Shown here piece after piece: positions 1 to 8,552 of a stretch of DNA of 64,000 nucleotides. The stretch spans positions 1 through 64,000 of the forward strand of contig PLYM01000267.1 of the NCBI GenBank assembly GCA_003153375.1, written 5' to 3'. The notes under the pieces were generated by a model. The model did not search any database, was not told the DNA's origin, and saw only the letters and a program-made list of their open reading frames with translations. Made by a program: the position numbers and the translations under genes. Positions within the stretch are counted from its first letter, which is position 1; every line of letters begins with the position of its first letter. The DNA comes from Planctomycetaceae bacterium. Its GTDB lineage: Bacteria; Planctomycetota; Planctomycetia; Pirellulales; PALSA-1355.

Positions 1-219
1 AGGACGACCTGATTGGCTTGGCGACTGCGTCAGAGGCGTCGTGCCGTGACGGCCGGCATGGCACTGTGAATGCCGTACTGGCGGGCCACATAGTTGGCGG
101 CTGCCACGACACCACGCCCCCGGTGTGCCACCGACGATGACGGGCTGGCCGATCAGCTCGGGGCGATCTCGCTGCTCGACTGAGGCATAGAAGGCGTCCA
201 TATCGACGTGCAGGATCAT
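1..219 (-). pseudogene. dinB: DNA polymerase IV N-terminal remnant, frameshifted
   Basis: Read on the minus strand from the ATG at 219-217, the frame begins [18 protein letters not shown], the catalytic-aspartate start of Y-family polymerase DinB (translesion synthesis). It continues to VIVGGTPG and then shifts frame at a five-base G run (C run at 117-121 on the plus strand). In another frame [12 protein letters not shown] and [11 protein letters not shown] follow, both expected DinB sequence. A two-base loss restores the usual spacing. A stop (32-30) then falls where the family continues, and nothing after it looks like DinB. The window starts inside the gene, so the rest cannot be judged. 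A decayed gene is most likely; a homopolymer sequencing error could explain the shift but not also the stop. Confidence 0.75.
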
Positions 220-454
220 CGTGGGATTCTACACGATGCTGGCATCTTTGCGCCGGTCGTCGTTCACATGCTGCGTGGCGGTAGTCGGGCTTTAGACTCG
301 AAGAGGTGCCTTGCTGATGGACTTCGAGTCCGTTTTCAAAAACGGCTCAATTGTCCATTGCCATTCCGTCATTTGATTGTTTGCCACAGCTTGTTCGGAA
401 ACCCCACCTGCCAGACGCTCGGATGACCAGTCAGGGACCGGTGACCAGGATTCA

Positions 455-477
455 AGCGGGTGTCAGTGACACCCGCT
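455..477. repeat. Near-perfect palindrome, REP-like
   Basis: The sequence AGCGGGTGTCA, one central base, then TGACACCCGCT gives 11-bp perfect arms. No T run follows on either strand, so it is not an obvious terminator. Its form fits a dispersed REP-like palindrome, but only one copy was noticed in this window. Confidence 0.6.
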
Positions 478-594
478 ACTAGGTGTTTTTGGACTTTTCT
501 GGGTGTTCGCGACTGCGCTCGTGATGTGCCGTAACTGCCTATTAATCAATCGGTTGCGGCAAGTTTTAGGTGTTGGTGCTCGCGGCCCAGAATC

Positions 595-635
595 GTTTTC
601 AAGACTGCCGCCTTAGACCACTCGGCCACCCATCC
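595..635 (-). pseudogene. 5' half of a tRNA-Ser(TGA), truncated
   Basis: On the minus strand the sequence starts GGATGGG (acceptor 5' strand) TG, followed by a canonical serine/leucine D arm (GCCGAGTGGTCTAAGGC), then GGCAGT and the loop CTTGAAA with anticodon TGA. The expected 3' anticodon strand ACTGC is instead ACGAT. No variable arm, T arm (GGTTCGAATCC) or acceptor complement CCCATCC follows in the next 100 bases. The match therefore ends just past the anticodon loop, a usual crossover zone for tyrosine integrases. It is a fragment, not a working tRNA. Confidence 0.65.
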
Positions 636-742
636 GGTGCGGTGTCTGTCGTACCTTCAAGTTTACCAGAGCGACCGTTGCGGTACAGCCCGACACGTCG
701 ATCGCAGCATCTGCGGAAATGGCCAGTGAAAGCCAGTGTGTC

Positions 743-2524
743 TCACGGGACTTGTTTTGCCGACGCGGTACCGAATAGAGACTCCGGCAGGTTGACGAGT
801 CGGGAGCGAAGATATTCACCCAGACTCTTGGCCTGCGGATCAAAACGGGTCGACGAGGACACTCCTTCGCCCAAGAGGCCGACGACGACAAAGTTCAAGG
901 CCCTCAGGTTCGGAAATAGATATCTCTGAACGTCCAAACCCGCTGTCTCGAAAACAAGTTGTTGAAACCGCTCGATTGTCAGAAACGATTCGAGCCACGC
1001 ATAGCCTTGTTCATCGCGCGACCAGACGCCCACATTGGCGTTGCCTCCTTTATCTCCGGAGCGAGCACCAAACAAGTTGCCCAGCGGCATTAAGCGAGTT
1101 GGGCCTGTTGGTGTGGTTGGCTGGCGCGCTGTCTCCACGTGGATGTGATGGACGACAGGTCCAGAAGGTGCAGGCTCGATGGGAACGCGGGTGCCGTCTT
1201 CCAGAACCGTCACATGTTGGGGAACATCGGCGGCTACTAACGTGGGCCAATATACGCCAAAAGGGGTCGCGTCGGTTGGTGGTGTGGTGCAAAAGAAGCC
1301 GGGATAACTGGCCAAAGCCATTTCGATGATGGCGCCGGAGAAGTTTCGATCGACGCGTTTGGAGTCCTGGCTCTTGACCGTCACTTTAAGAAACGCAGCT
1401 GCCTGCTGGTTGGTGGCGGCGTCCGGCTTGTCGGTCCGTTCCAGATGCACGTCAAATTCGTCGAACTGCTCGGCTTTCATGGAATTGCGAAGAGTTCGCT
1501 CGACCAACGCGGCCTTATCCTCGATGTCCAGCCCGGTCAGCACGAATGTCGCCTGATTTCGGAATCCCCCCAGATAATTCAAGCAGACCTTGACGGTTTC
1601 CGGTGCCGGCTCACCCCGCGCGCCGGCGATGCGCACCCGGTCGCGACCTTCCTGAACCAGCCGGACCGTGTCGAAGCGGGCGACGACGTCGGGATTGAGA
1701 TACGACGGCTGGTCAATTTCATAGAGCAATTGTGCTGTCACCGTTCCGGTCGAAACGAGTCCACCGGTGCCAGCGTGCTTGGTAATCACGCTCGATCCGT
1801 CCGCGTGGATTTCAGCGATCGGAAAGCCGGGGTGCTCCAGCCCTGGCACTTCCTGAAAAAACGAATAATTTCCGCCGGTGCATTGGGTGCCGCACTCGAT
1901 GACGTGTCCGGCGACGACAGCCCCGGCCAGGCGATCCCAATCATCGCGCCGCCACTTGAAGTGCCAGGCTGCCGGACCGACGACGATCGATGCATCGGTC
2001 ACTCGCGGGCAGACCACGATTTGGGCCCCCTGGTTCAGGGCCTCGACGATTCCCCAAGCCCCGAGATACGCGTTGGCACTCAGGGGCTTCGCGCGTAATT
2101 CACGCAGCGGTTTGCCTGTATCCAGATGCCTCAAATCATGGCCCGCTTGCTGGATCGCCGCCAAATCGGGCAGAAGGTCATCGCCCTCGACGTGCAGGAT
2201 CTTTGCCTTCAGTCCTAATCGATCGCAAAGCGATCGCAATTCAACCGTCAAACCGATCGGGTTGAGTCCGCCGGCGTTTGCGACGATTTTGATTCCGCGA
2301 TCGAGCGCTTCACCCAGCACGTATTCCATCTGCTTGAGAAAGGTGACTGCATAGCCGCGCGTCGGATCCTTTTGCCGGGCCTTCCAAAGGATCATCATGG
2401 TGAGTTCGGCCAGGTAGTCGCCCGTTAGAAAATCGATCGGGCCGCCGGTTACCATTTCGCGCGCTGCCGAGAGCCGATCGCCATAGAATCCGGAGCAGTT
2501 TGCAATGCGGAGTGGAATTGACAT
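743..2524 (-). CDS. AtuA-family protein (DUF1446 plus C-terminal AtuA-like domain)
   Basis: 593 aa. The N-terminal part (about residues 1-440) has AtuA/DUF1446 hallmarks: IANCSGFYGDR at the start, the glycine-rich NAGGLNPIGL, and VCPRVTDASIVVGPAAW. The C-terminal part (about 480-590) carries GNLFGARSGDKGGNANVGVW, the separate AtuA-like domain. The family was first noted in acyclic terpene utilisation in pseudomonads; its biochemical activity is not established. I chose the ATG at 2524, because homologues begin just before the SGFYGDR motif, rather than an upstream in-frame start at 2590. It is the last gene of a minus-strand set with a carboxylase and an acyl-CoA dehydrogenase, which suggests a role in branched acyl-CoA breakdown. 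Confidence 0.85.
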   Translation of the reverse strand: MSIPLRIANCSGFYGDRLSAAREMVTGGPIDFLTGDYLAELTMMILWKARQKDPTRGYAVTFLKQMEYVLGEALDRGIKIVANAGGLNPIGLTVELRSLCDRLGLKAKILHVEGDDLLPDLAAIQQAGHDLRHLDTGKPLRELRAKPLSANAYLGAWGIVEALNQGAQIVVCPRVTDASIVVGPAAWHFKWRRDDWDRLAGAVVAGHVIECGTQCTGGNYSFFQEVPGLEHPGFPIAEIHADGSSVITKHAGTGGLVSTGTVTAQLLYEIDQPSYLNPDVVARFDTVRLVQEGRDRVRIAGARGEPAPETVKVCLNYLGGFRNQATFVLTGLDIEDKAALVERTLRNSMKAEQFDEFDVHLERTDKPDAATNQQAAAFLKVTVKSQDSKRVDRNFSGAIIEMALASYPGFFCTTPPTDATPFGVYWPTLVAADVPQHVTVLEDGTRVPIEPAPSGPVVHHIHVETARQPTTPTGPTRLMPLGNLFGARSGDKGGNANVGVWSRDEQGYAWLESFLTIERFQQLVFETAGLDVQRYLFPNLRALNFVVVGLLGEGVSSSTRFDPQAKSLGEYLRSRLVNLPESLFGTASAKQVP

Positions 2525-2612
2525 GAAGGCTATCTCGGTCTTTGCGATTGTCGACAACCGTGCCGGCCAGAGGCCATCCAGATGGTCCAATGACCAACTG
2601 TATCAGGCGACC

Positions 2613-4598
2613 TCAGGTGTCTTCAATAACGGCCAACACCGTGCCCGCTTCGACATGGTTGCCGCGCTCGACGCGAATCTCAACGACTCGTCCGGCAAGC
2701 GGGGCTGAAATCCAATGGAACACTTTCATGGAATCGATGACGAGCACGATGTCACCGGCAGCGACCGTATCACCCTGATGGACTCTCACTTCATTGACGA
2801 CGCCCGGCAGCGGGGCAACGAGGGAGCCGGGGACCGTTTCGTCCTTCGGCAACGGAAAGCGCGGAATCTCCACGAGCGTCGACGAGCCCAGCGAACTGTC
2901 GACGAACGACGTGCCGTCGATCCGATGAATCGAAAAGCTCCGCTCGATTCCATTCAGGCCGAGCCGGATTCGATCGGGTGCGATCGCCTCATAGCTGACT
3001 TGATCATATTCGTCAGCTCCCGCGCGAATTCGCAAGCCGTCACGAGAGAAGCAATAGTCAATGACGATTTCCGTTTCGCTGCCTTGGAACCGAACCTGCT
3101 GGAATTGCGATGGATTGTTTCGCCATCCGGAAGGGGCCTGACCGAGGATGGTTGCATGCTGTCGGCGGTCCGCCTGGGCCGCCAGCGCGGCGGCGATGGC
3201 GTGCACGTGCTCGACCTTCGTGTCGCCCAAGGGTGCCGACAGGGCCGCGACGTCGTGACGCTGGAGAAAGTGGGTGTCGATCTTCCCTTCCAGGAAATCT
3301 GGATGCTCGAGCGTGCGCACGAGCAACTCGCGGTTCGTCCTCAAGCCGTGCAGTTGGGCCTGTGCCAGACAGGTTCGGAGTCGAAGTGTGGCCTCGCGTC
3401 GGGTCGGAGCGTGCACGATGACCTTGGCCATCATGGAATCGTAATAGGGCGAGATCAAGGCCGCATCATCGATCGCCGTATCGACTCGCAAGCCGGCCAC
3501 TGGCGGAATTCGGAAGCGATGCAGCCGACCGGCGGATGGCAAATAATCTTGCCGAGGGTCCTCGGCGCACAACCGTGCCTCGACGGCATGACCTTGCATT
3601 TTGACTGAGTAGACTTCTGGCGGCAACGGTTGGCCCTGAGCTATCAGGATTTGCAACCGCACGAGGTCGAGTCCCGTAATGCATTCGGTCACCGGATGCT
3701 CGACCTGCAATCGGGTGTTAACCTCCAGAAAGTAGAAGTCCTTGTTCGGAGTGAGCAGGAATTCGACCGTTCCCGCGTTGACATAGCCGATCGCCTGGCC
3801 CGCTCGAACCGCCGCGGCGGTCATGGCGCCGCGAAGTTCATCATCGAGAGCGACGGAAGGCGATTCCTCGATGATCTTTTGATGCCTGCGCTGAATGGAA
3901 CACTCGCGCTCAAACAGGTGCACCACGTTGCCATGGTCGTCACCAAAGATCTGAATCTCGATGTGCCTGGCTGCTTCGCTGTAGGGCTCGACAAACAAAG
4001 TGCCATCGCCGAAGGCACTTTGCGCCTCGCGTTGCGCGGTCGCCAAAAGCGATGCAAACTCGTCCGAGCGCCGCACGATGCGCATGCCACGGCCACCTCC
4101 GCCGGCCGAAGCCTTGATGAGCAGCGGCCATCCCAAAGACTCCACTTGCTTGAGCACCTGAGAGGCCGACTGACTGCCGACGTTGACGCTGGGGAGAATC
4201 GGCACGTTGGCCGCTTTCATCAGTTTTTTGGCCTCGATCTTCGATCCCATCGCGGCGATCACGTCAGCGGGGGGGCCAATGAAGATGATTCCCGCCTCCT
4301 GGCACATGCGAGCAAATGCCGCGTTCTCCGAGAGAAATCCATAGCCGGGATGGATCGCGTCGCTGCCGGTTTTCTGCGCCGCCGCGATGATCGTCTCTCC
4401 GCGGAGGTACGATTCCGACGCCAGCAAGCCGCCCAGTCGCACGACCTCATCGGCTTCGTGAACAAACGGAGCGTCACGATCCGCGTCCGAGCAAACCGCG
4501 ACGGTGGCAATTCCCATTGCTCGGCAGGCGCGCATCACCCGCCGGGCAATTTCGCCGCGGTTCGCGATCAGGACTTTTTGAATCGAACGAGTCGTCAT
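2613..4598 (-). CDS. Acyl-CoA carboxylase alpha subunit (biotin carboxylase + biotin carrier)
   Basis: 661 aa, the normal length for the alpha chain of 3-methylcrotonyl-, propionyl- or geranyl-CoA carboxylases. In order: the BC N-domain (KVLIANRGEIARRVMRACR), the ATP-grasp domain with glycine-rich KASAGGGGRGM, the catalytic EVNTRLQVEHPVTE segment, and a C-terminal biotinyl domain with VIDSMKVF. The biotinylated lysine is about K625; the site is SMKV rather than the common AMKM. It carboxylates biotin with ATP and bicarbonate and passes CO2 to the beta subunit encoded 21 nt upstream. Together with the acyl-CoA dehydrogenase and a LiuC/AtuE-like hydratase, 3-methylcrotonyl-CoA (leucine) or geranyl-CoA (terpene) is a likelier substrate than acetyl-CoA. 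Confidence 0.92.
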   Translation of the reverse strand: MTTRSIQKVLIANRGEIARRVMRACRAMGIATVAVCSDADRDAPFVHEADEVVRLGGLLASESYLRGETIIAAAQKTGSDAIHPGYGFLSENAAFARMCQEAGIIFIGPPADVIAAMGSKIEAKKLMKAANVPILPSVNVGSQSASQVLKQVESLGWPLLIKASAGGGGRGMRIVRRSDEFASLLATAQREAQSAFGDGTLFVEPYSEAARHIEIQIFGDDHGNVVHLFERECSIQRRHQKIIEESPSVALDDELRGAMTAAAVRAGQAIGYVNAGTVEFLLTPNKDFYFLEVNTRLQVEHPVTECITGLDLVRLQILIAQGQPLPPEVYSVKMQGHAVEARLCAEDPRQDYLPSAGRLHRFRIPPVAGLRVDTAIDDAALISPYYDSMMAKVIVHAPTRREATLRLRTCLAQAQLHGLRTNRELLVRTLEHPDFLEGKIDTHFLQRHDVAALSAPLGDTKVEHVHAIAAALAAQADRRQHATILGQAPSGWRNNPSQFQQVRFQGSETEIVIDYCFSRDGLRIRAGADEYDQVSYEAIAPDRIRLGLNGIERSFSIHRIDGTSFVDSSLGSSTLVEIPRFPLPKDETVPGSLVAPLPGVVNEVRVHQGDTVAAGDIVLVIDSMKVFHWISAPLAGRVVEIRVERGNHVEAGTVLAVIEDT

Positions 4599-4619
4599 GT
4601 TTCGTTGCTGCCGGATGGC

Positions 4620-6224
4620 TCACATGCGGAAGACGCCAAAGCGATGCGTGCCATGGACCTCCGCGGAATGCGCGGCGGACAGTGCGATGCCCAAGACCGT
4701 GCGCGAATCGCGTGGATCGACGATTCCGTCGTCGAACACCTGGCCGCTGGTGAACGTGGCCAACGACTCCTTTTCGATCTGATCTTCAACCGCCTGGCGC
4801 ATCATCGCGTCGAGTGCTTCGTCAAAGGGCTTGCCCGACGCCTGCGCGGCCGCCCGCCGCACGATCGACATCACGCCCGCCAGTTGTTGGGGGCCCATCA
4901 CGGCCGTTTTGCTATTGGGCCACAGGAACAGGAACCGTGGGTTGTAGGCATAGCCGCACATGCCATAGTTTCCCGCTCCGTACGACGCGCCGATCTGCAG
5001 CGTGATGTGCGGCACGGTGCTGTTCGACACCGCGTTGATCATCTGGGCTCCGTGCTTGATGATGCCGCCTTGCTCGTACTTTTTGCCGACCATGTAGCCG
5101 GTAACGTTCTGAATAAAAATCAGCGGCACGGAATTCTGATTGGCGAGTTGGATGAATTGAGTGGCCTTCTGCGCCTCCGCTGAAAAGAGCACTCCCTGCT
5201 GATTGGCCAAAATGCCGACCTCGTAGCCATAGAGCGATGCCCAGCCCGTGATCAAATTGGCGCCATACGCCGGCTTGAACTCATGGAATCGTGATCCATC
5301 GACGATGCGTGCGATGATCTCGCGCATGTCGAGGGGCATCTTCAAATCGGCGGGTGCCAAGCCCAGCAACTCTTCGCTGTCGTAGAGCGGGTTCTCGACG
5401 TTCGCCGCCGGAAGCGGGCCGAGCTTTTTCCAATTCAAGTTGGCGACAATCTCGCGTCCAATGCGAATCGCGTCCAATTCGTCGGTGGCGAGATAATCCG
5501 ATAAGCCGGAAATCTTCGAGTGCATTTCCGCGCCGCCAAGTTCCTCGTCGTCCGACTCTTCGCCGGTCGCCATCTTGACGAGGGGCGGGCCCCCCAAAAA
5601 GACCTTTGCTCGTTTTTTGACGAACACCGTGTAATCGCACATGGCGGGCGTATAGGCTCCGCCCGCCGTCGAGTTGCCGAAGACGAGTGCGATCGTGGGG
5701 ATACCCATGGCCGACAATCGCGTCAGGTCGCGAAACGAAGCGCCACCGGGCAAGAAGATCTCTGACTGGCGCGGCAAGTCGGCTCCGCCCGATTCGGTCA
5801 GCGTAATCTGCGGCAGCCGATTCTTCATGCAGATTTCGAAGCCGCGCATTCCCTTTCGCATCGTGTAGGGATTGACCGAGCCACCGCGCACCGTGGGGTC
5901 GTTGCCGCTGATGTAGCACTCGACGCCCGAGACGACGCCAATGCCGGCGGTCGTCGAGGCGCCAACCTCATAGTCGGTACCGGCGGCCGCCAAGGGCGAG
6001 AGCTCGAGAAAGGGCGAATCGCGGTCGAGCAGGAGTTCGATACGCTCGCGGACCAGTAACTTGCCCCGTTGATGGTGCCGGGCGACCGATTTCTCGCCGC
6101 CGCCAGCCCGGGCCGCGGCCAACAGTTTGTTCAGTTCGTCCAACTGCTCGAGCACAGCCGCGCGGTTGGTCTGAAATTGGACTGACTTCGCATCAAGCTG
6201 CGTGGAAAGAGGCTGTCGCCGCAC
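4620..6224 (-). CDS. Acyl-CoA carboxylase beta subunit (carboxyltransferase)
   Basis: 534 aa with the biotin-dependent carboxyltransferase fold of MCC-beta/AtuC proteins: RGKLLVRERIELLLD near the N terminus, FGNSTAGGAYTPAMCDY (oxyanion/acyl-CoA side), and QNVTGYMVGKKYEQGG with GASYGAGNYGMCGYAY in the C-terminal half. It transfers carboxyl from biotin to an enoyl-CoA. The frame is open up to a TTG at 6290 that overlaps the preceding stop as TTGA. I prefer the GTG at 6224, because AGGAG lies 11 nt upstream and homologues start close to this point; the TTG remains possible. Adjacent to the alpha subunit, it forms one holoenzyme. The substrate (methylcrotonyl- versus geranyl-CoA) cannot be fixed from sequence alone. 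Confidence 0.9.
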   Translation of the reverse strand: MRRQPLSTQLDAKSVQFQTNRAAVLEQLDELNKLLAAARAGGGEKSVARHHQRGKLLVRERIELLLDRDSPFLELSPLAAAGTDYEVGASTTAGIGVVSGVECYISGNDPTVRGGSVNPYTMRKGMRGFEICMKNRLPQITLTESGGADLPRQSEIFLPGGASFRDLTRLSAMGIPTIALVFGNSTAGGAYTPAMCDYTVFVKKRAKVFLGGPPLVKMATGEESDDEELGGAEMHSKISGLSDYLATDELDAIRIGREIVANLNWKKLGPLPAANVENPLYDSEELLGLAPADLKMPLDMREIIARIVDGSRFHEFKPAYGANLITGWASLYGYEVGILANQQGVLFSAEAQKATQFIQLANQNSVPLIFIQNVTGYMVGKKYEQGGIIKHGAQMINAVSNSTVPHITLQIGASYGAGNYGMCGYAYNPRFLFLWPNSKTAVMGPQQLAGVMSIVRRAAAQASGKPFDEALDAMMRQAVEDQIEKESLATFTSGQVFDDGIVDPRDSRTVLGIALSAAHSAEVHGTHRFGVFRM

Positions 6225-6286
6225 CGTTCTTAATTCTCCTGGACGGAAGCGAGTACTCGTTTCGTCGCCACCGTGAATCTGTCCGG

Positions 6287-7486
6287 TCAACGCGGCGGAG
6301 CAATGCCTTCAAACCTGGCGATGATGCCCAGCATGATTTCATCGGCCCCCGCGCCAATGGAGAGCAAGCGCGAGTCGCGAAAATAGCGGGCCATCGGATA
6401 CTCTTCCATGTATCCCATTCCGCCATGGTATTGCAGGCAGGAGTCAGCGACTTCGCGAACCAGGCGACCAGCCTTTAATTTCGCCATCGATGCTTCACGG
6501 GTGTAGTCGTCGCCGCGATCCATCATGCGGCCACAGTGGTAGCACATTTGTCTAAGGAATTCGACCTCGGAAATCAGCTCGGTCAGCCGGAAATAGATCG
6601 CTTGATTCTCAATCAGCGGCTTGCCGAAAGTTTTTCGGCCCCGGCAGTATTCGATCGTCATCTTGAGAATCTTGTCGGCCCCAGCCGCGGCGCCCAAGGC
6701 GCTGACCAGCCGCTCATTCTGGAATTGCTGCATCTGATAGATGAAGCCCATTCCTTCTTCGCCAATCCGATTCGAAACGGGCACCCGCACATCGTCGAAA
6801 ACCAATTCGGCCGTATCGCTGGCCCAATTGCCCATCTTCTTCAACTTCTTGCTTACGGAAAATCCTTTGGCGTCCGTGGGCACGACGATTAAGGACATGC
6901 CTTTGTAGGTTGTGCCTGGCGTCGTGCGAGCCAACAAGCAGAGCCAGTCAGCCTGGGTGCCGTTGGTGATAAACATCTTGCTGCCGTTGATCACGTAGTC
7001 ATCGCCGACTCGCTCGGCCTTGGTGCGAATGGAAGCCACGTCGGATCCGCCGCCGGCCTCGGTCACGGCGATCGAACAAACCGCGTCGCCGCGGATCGCT
7101 GGCTCCAGATACTTTTTCTTGAGCTCATGCGTGCCATATTGATTGAGCGCAGGAGTGGCCATGTCGGTCTGGACCCCGATCGCCATGGGAATGGCGCCGC
7201 AGTTGATGCGCGCCAGCTCCTCGGCAAACGCCATGTTGTACCAATAATCGGCGCCCGCTCCGCCATACTCCTCGGGATAGGACAGTCCCAGGAATCCTTG
7301 ATCGCCGGCCTTTTTGAACAGGTCGTGGGCGGGAAAGGTTTCCGCCTCTTCCCACTGATCGACATAAGGATTGATTTCCTGGTCGATGAAGCGGCGAACC
7401 GTTTCACGAAAAAGCTGATGGGCCTTGGTGAAGCCGGTGCCTGGAATGGTGCCGGCTACGCCCGATTCACGAACCTCGATCGCCAT
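6287..7486 (-). CDS. Acyl-CoA dehydrogenase, isovaleryl/citronellyl-CoA type
   Basis: 399 aa, full length for the FAD-dependent acyl-CoA dehydrogenase family. Visible motifs are SIAVTEAGGGSDVASI (FAD/substrate signature), MFITNGTQADW, and QYHGGMGYMEEYP. Near the C terminus it has SIGAGADEI where medium-chain enzymes carry the catalytic Glu (IYEGT). Isovaleryl-CoA dehydrogenase also lacks that Glu and uses one in an LERL helix; here NERLVSALG fits that alternative base. I start at ATG 7486, preceded by GGAG about 10 nt away; an upstream extension in frame has no family similarity. First gene of the minus-strand operon, which diverges from the hydratase gene. Confidence 0.9.
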   Translation of the reverse strand: MAIEVRESGVAGTIPGTGFTKAHQLFRETVRRFIDQEINPYVDQWEEAETFPAHDLFKKAGDQGFLGLSYPEEYGGAGADYWYNMAFAEELARINCGAIPMAIGVQTDMATPALNQYGTHELKKKYLEPAIRGDAVCSIAVTEAGGGSDVASIRTKAERVGDDYVINGSKMFITNGTQADWLCLLARTTPGTTYKGMSLIVVPTDAKGFSVSKKLKKMGNWASDTAELVFDDVRVPVSNRIGEEGMGFIYQMQQFQNERLVSALGAAAGADKILKMTIEYCRGRKTFGKPLIENQAIYFRLTELISEVEFLRQMCYHCGRMMDRGDDYTREASMAKLKAGRLVREVADSCLQYHGGMGYMEEYPMARYFRDSRLLSIGAGADEIMLGIIARFEGIAPPR

Positions 7487-7738
7487 GACAAGGACACTCC
7501 CCGATTTTGGACAGTCTGCGTGTAGGCCGATTCTATCCCAGTTCATTTCGTGGTGCCAGATAGCAACTCGGCTACAATCCGCGCTAGTGCCGGCGTCCTG
7601 GCCCGATGCACGGAGGGCTCGTTTCCTCGTGGGTTCAACGGGCGGTCGCAAAGCGGTAGAATCGGACGCCGACCGGGGAAATGGCCGAGCCGACCGCGGC
7701 GATTCGAGTCCGAAGATGAAGATGCAGAGAGAACGATA
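7487..7738. promoter_or_regulatory. Divergent promoter region between dehydrogenase and hydratase genes
   Basis: This 252-bp gap separates the ATG of the acyl-CoA dehydrogenase (minus) from the ATG of the enoyl-CoA hydratase (plus). Promoters for both arms must lie here unless transcription enters from outside. I do not see a clear sigma-70 box pair or an operator palindrome, so this is assigned from gene arrangement only. Confidence 0.45.
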
Positions 7739-8530
7739 ATGAACAACTACGAGATGATCGACCTGGCGATCGATGGCCGCGGAGTCGCAGTACTCAAGCT
7801 CAATCGACCTGAAGCCAAGAACTCGATGTCGCAGCCCTTGATGCGCGAGCTGGGCGCCGCGACGAAGCAGTTGGCCGCCGATCCGAAGGTCAGGCTGATT
7901 GTTCTGACGGGAGCCGGCGAGGTGTTCAGCGCGGGCGGCGACCTGAAGGGCATGAGCCAGCAGGCTAAGAACACCCGCGAGGGCAGGATCGCCGACGCCC
8001 ACGAATTTGCGCTGACGCTGGCGGAGCTCGATCGGTTGCCCAAACCCCTCATCGGTCGCATCAATGGCTCTGCGTTTGGCGGTGGGGTGGGATTGATCTC
8101 GATCTGCGACATCGCGATTGGTCTGACAAGCTCGACGTTCCGCCTGACGGAAGTCACTCTCGGACTGATCCCGGCCACGATTTCGCCTTACGTGGTGGCC
8201 AAGATCGGCACGTCACACGCGCGCCGTATCATGCTCAACGCCTCGAAGCTCGATGGCACCAGCGCGGTGCGTTGGGGTTTGCTCGACGAAGCGGTTGCCA
8301 CGGTCGAGGAGCTGGACGCAGCCGTCGAACGCGAGGTTGCCGCGACGCTCCAATGCGCGCCGAACGCGGTGGCGCAATGCAAAGAGCTAATTCGCCGCGT
8401 CAGCGTCCAAGACTCCGAGGAGAACCTGGCCTACACCGTCGAGGCCCTGGCCGATGCCTGGGAGACCGCCGAGATCCGCGAAGGGATCGATGCCTTCTTC
8501 AGCAAGCGCAAGCCCAACTGGCAGACTTGA
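7739..8530 (+). CDS. Enoyl-CoA hydratase, methylglutaconyl-CoA / LiuC-AtuE-like
   Basis: 263 aa crotonase-fold protein. The oxyanion-hole segments are AGGDLKGM and SAFGGGVGLISICDIAI; the second catalytic region reads RLTEVTLGLIPATISPYV. The first classical Glu (GGGCE in mitochondrial hydratase) is Leu here, and the TEV Glu is present. This combination, with ISPYV following, is typical of the LiuC/AtuE branch that hydrates methylglutaconyl-CoA or isohexenyl-glutaconyl-CoA. That is the step after the carboxylase encoded in the divergent operon, which supports one shared pathway. The ATG at 7739 sits behind a purine-rich AGAGAGAAC. Confidence 0.85.
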   Translation: MNNYEMIDLAIDGRGVAVLKLNRPEAKNSMSQPLMRELGAATKQLAADPKVRLIVLTGAGEVFSAGGDLKGMSQQAKNTREGRIADAHEFALTLAELDRLPKPLIGRINGSAFGGGVGLISICDIAIGLTSSTFRLTEVTLGLIPATISPYVVAKIGTSHARRIMLNASKLDGTSAVRWGLLDEAVATVEELDAAVEREVAATLQCAPNAVAQCKELIRRVSVQDSEENLAYTVEALADAWETAEIREGIDAFFSKRKPNWQT

Positions 8531-8552
8531 AAAGTTAGCGGGCAACCCTTCT

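Larger units (their letters stand above)
220..742. other. Gene-free stretch with palindromes and a tRNA fragment
   Basis: I see no credible gene here; the short ORFs have no family resemblance. The stretch holds a 9-bp inverted repeat (295-303 and 322-330, GACTCGAAG/CTTCGAGTC), the 23-bp palindrome at 455-477, and the tRNA-Ser-like fragment at 595-635, the last two listed separately. With the broken dinB next to it, the interval looks like decayed accessory sequence. Confidence 0.6.

Noticed and set aside
570-929. 119-codon plus-strand frame at the left end
   Set aside because: It crosses the tRNA fragment and the end of the AtuA-like gene on the other strand; no protein character.
3630-5183. 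517-codon plus-strand frame
   Set aside because: Antisense to the two carboxylase subunits; composition is Arg/His/Asp-rich without motifs.
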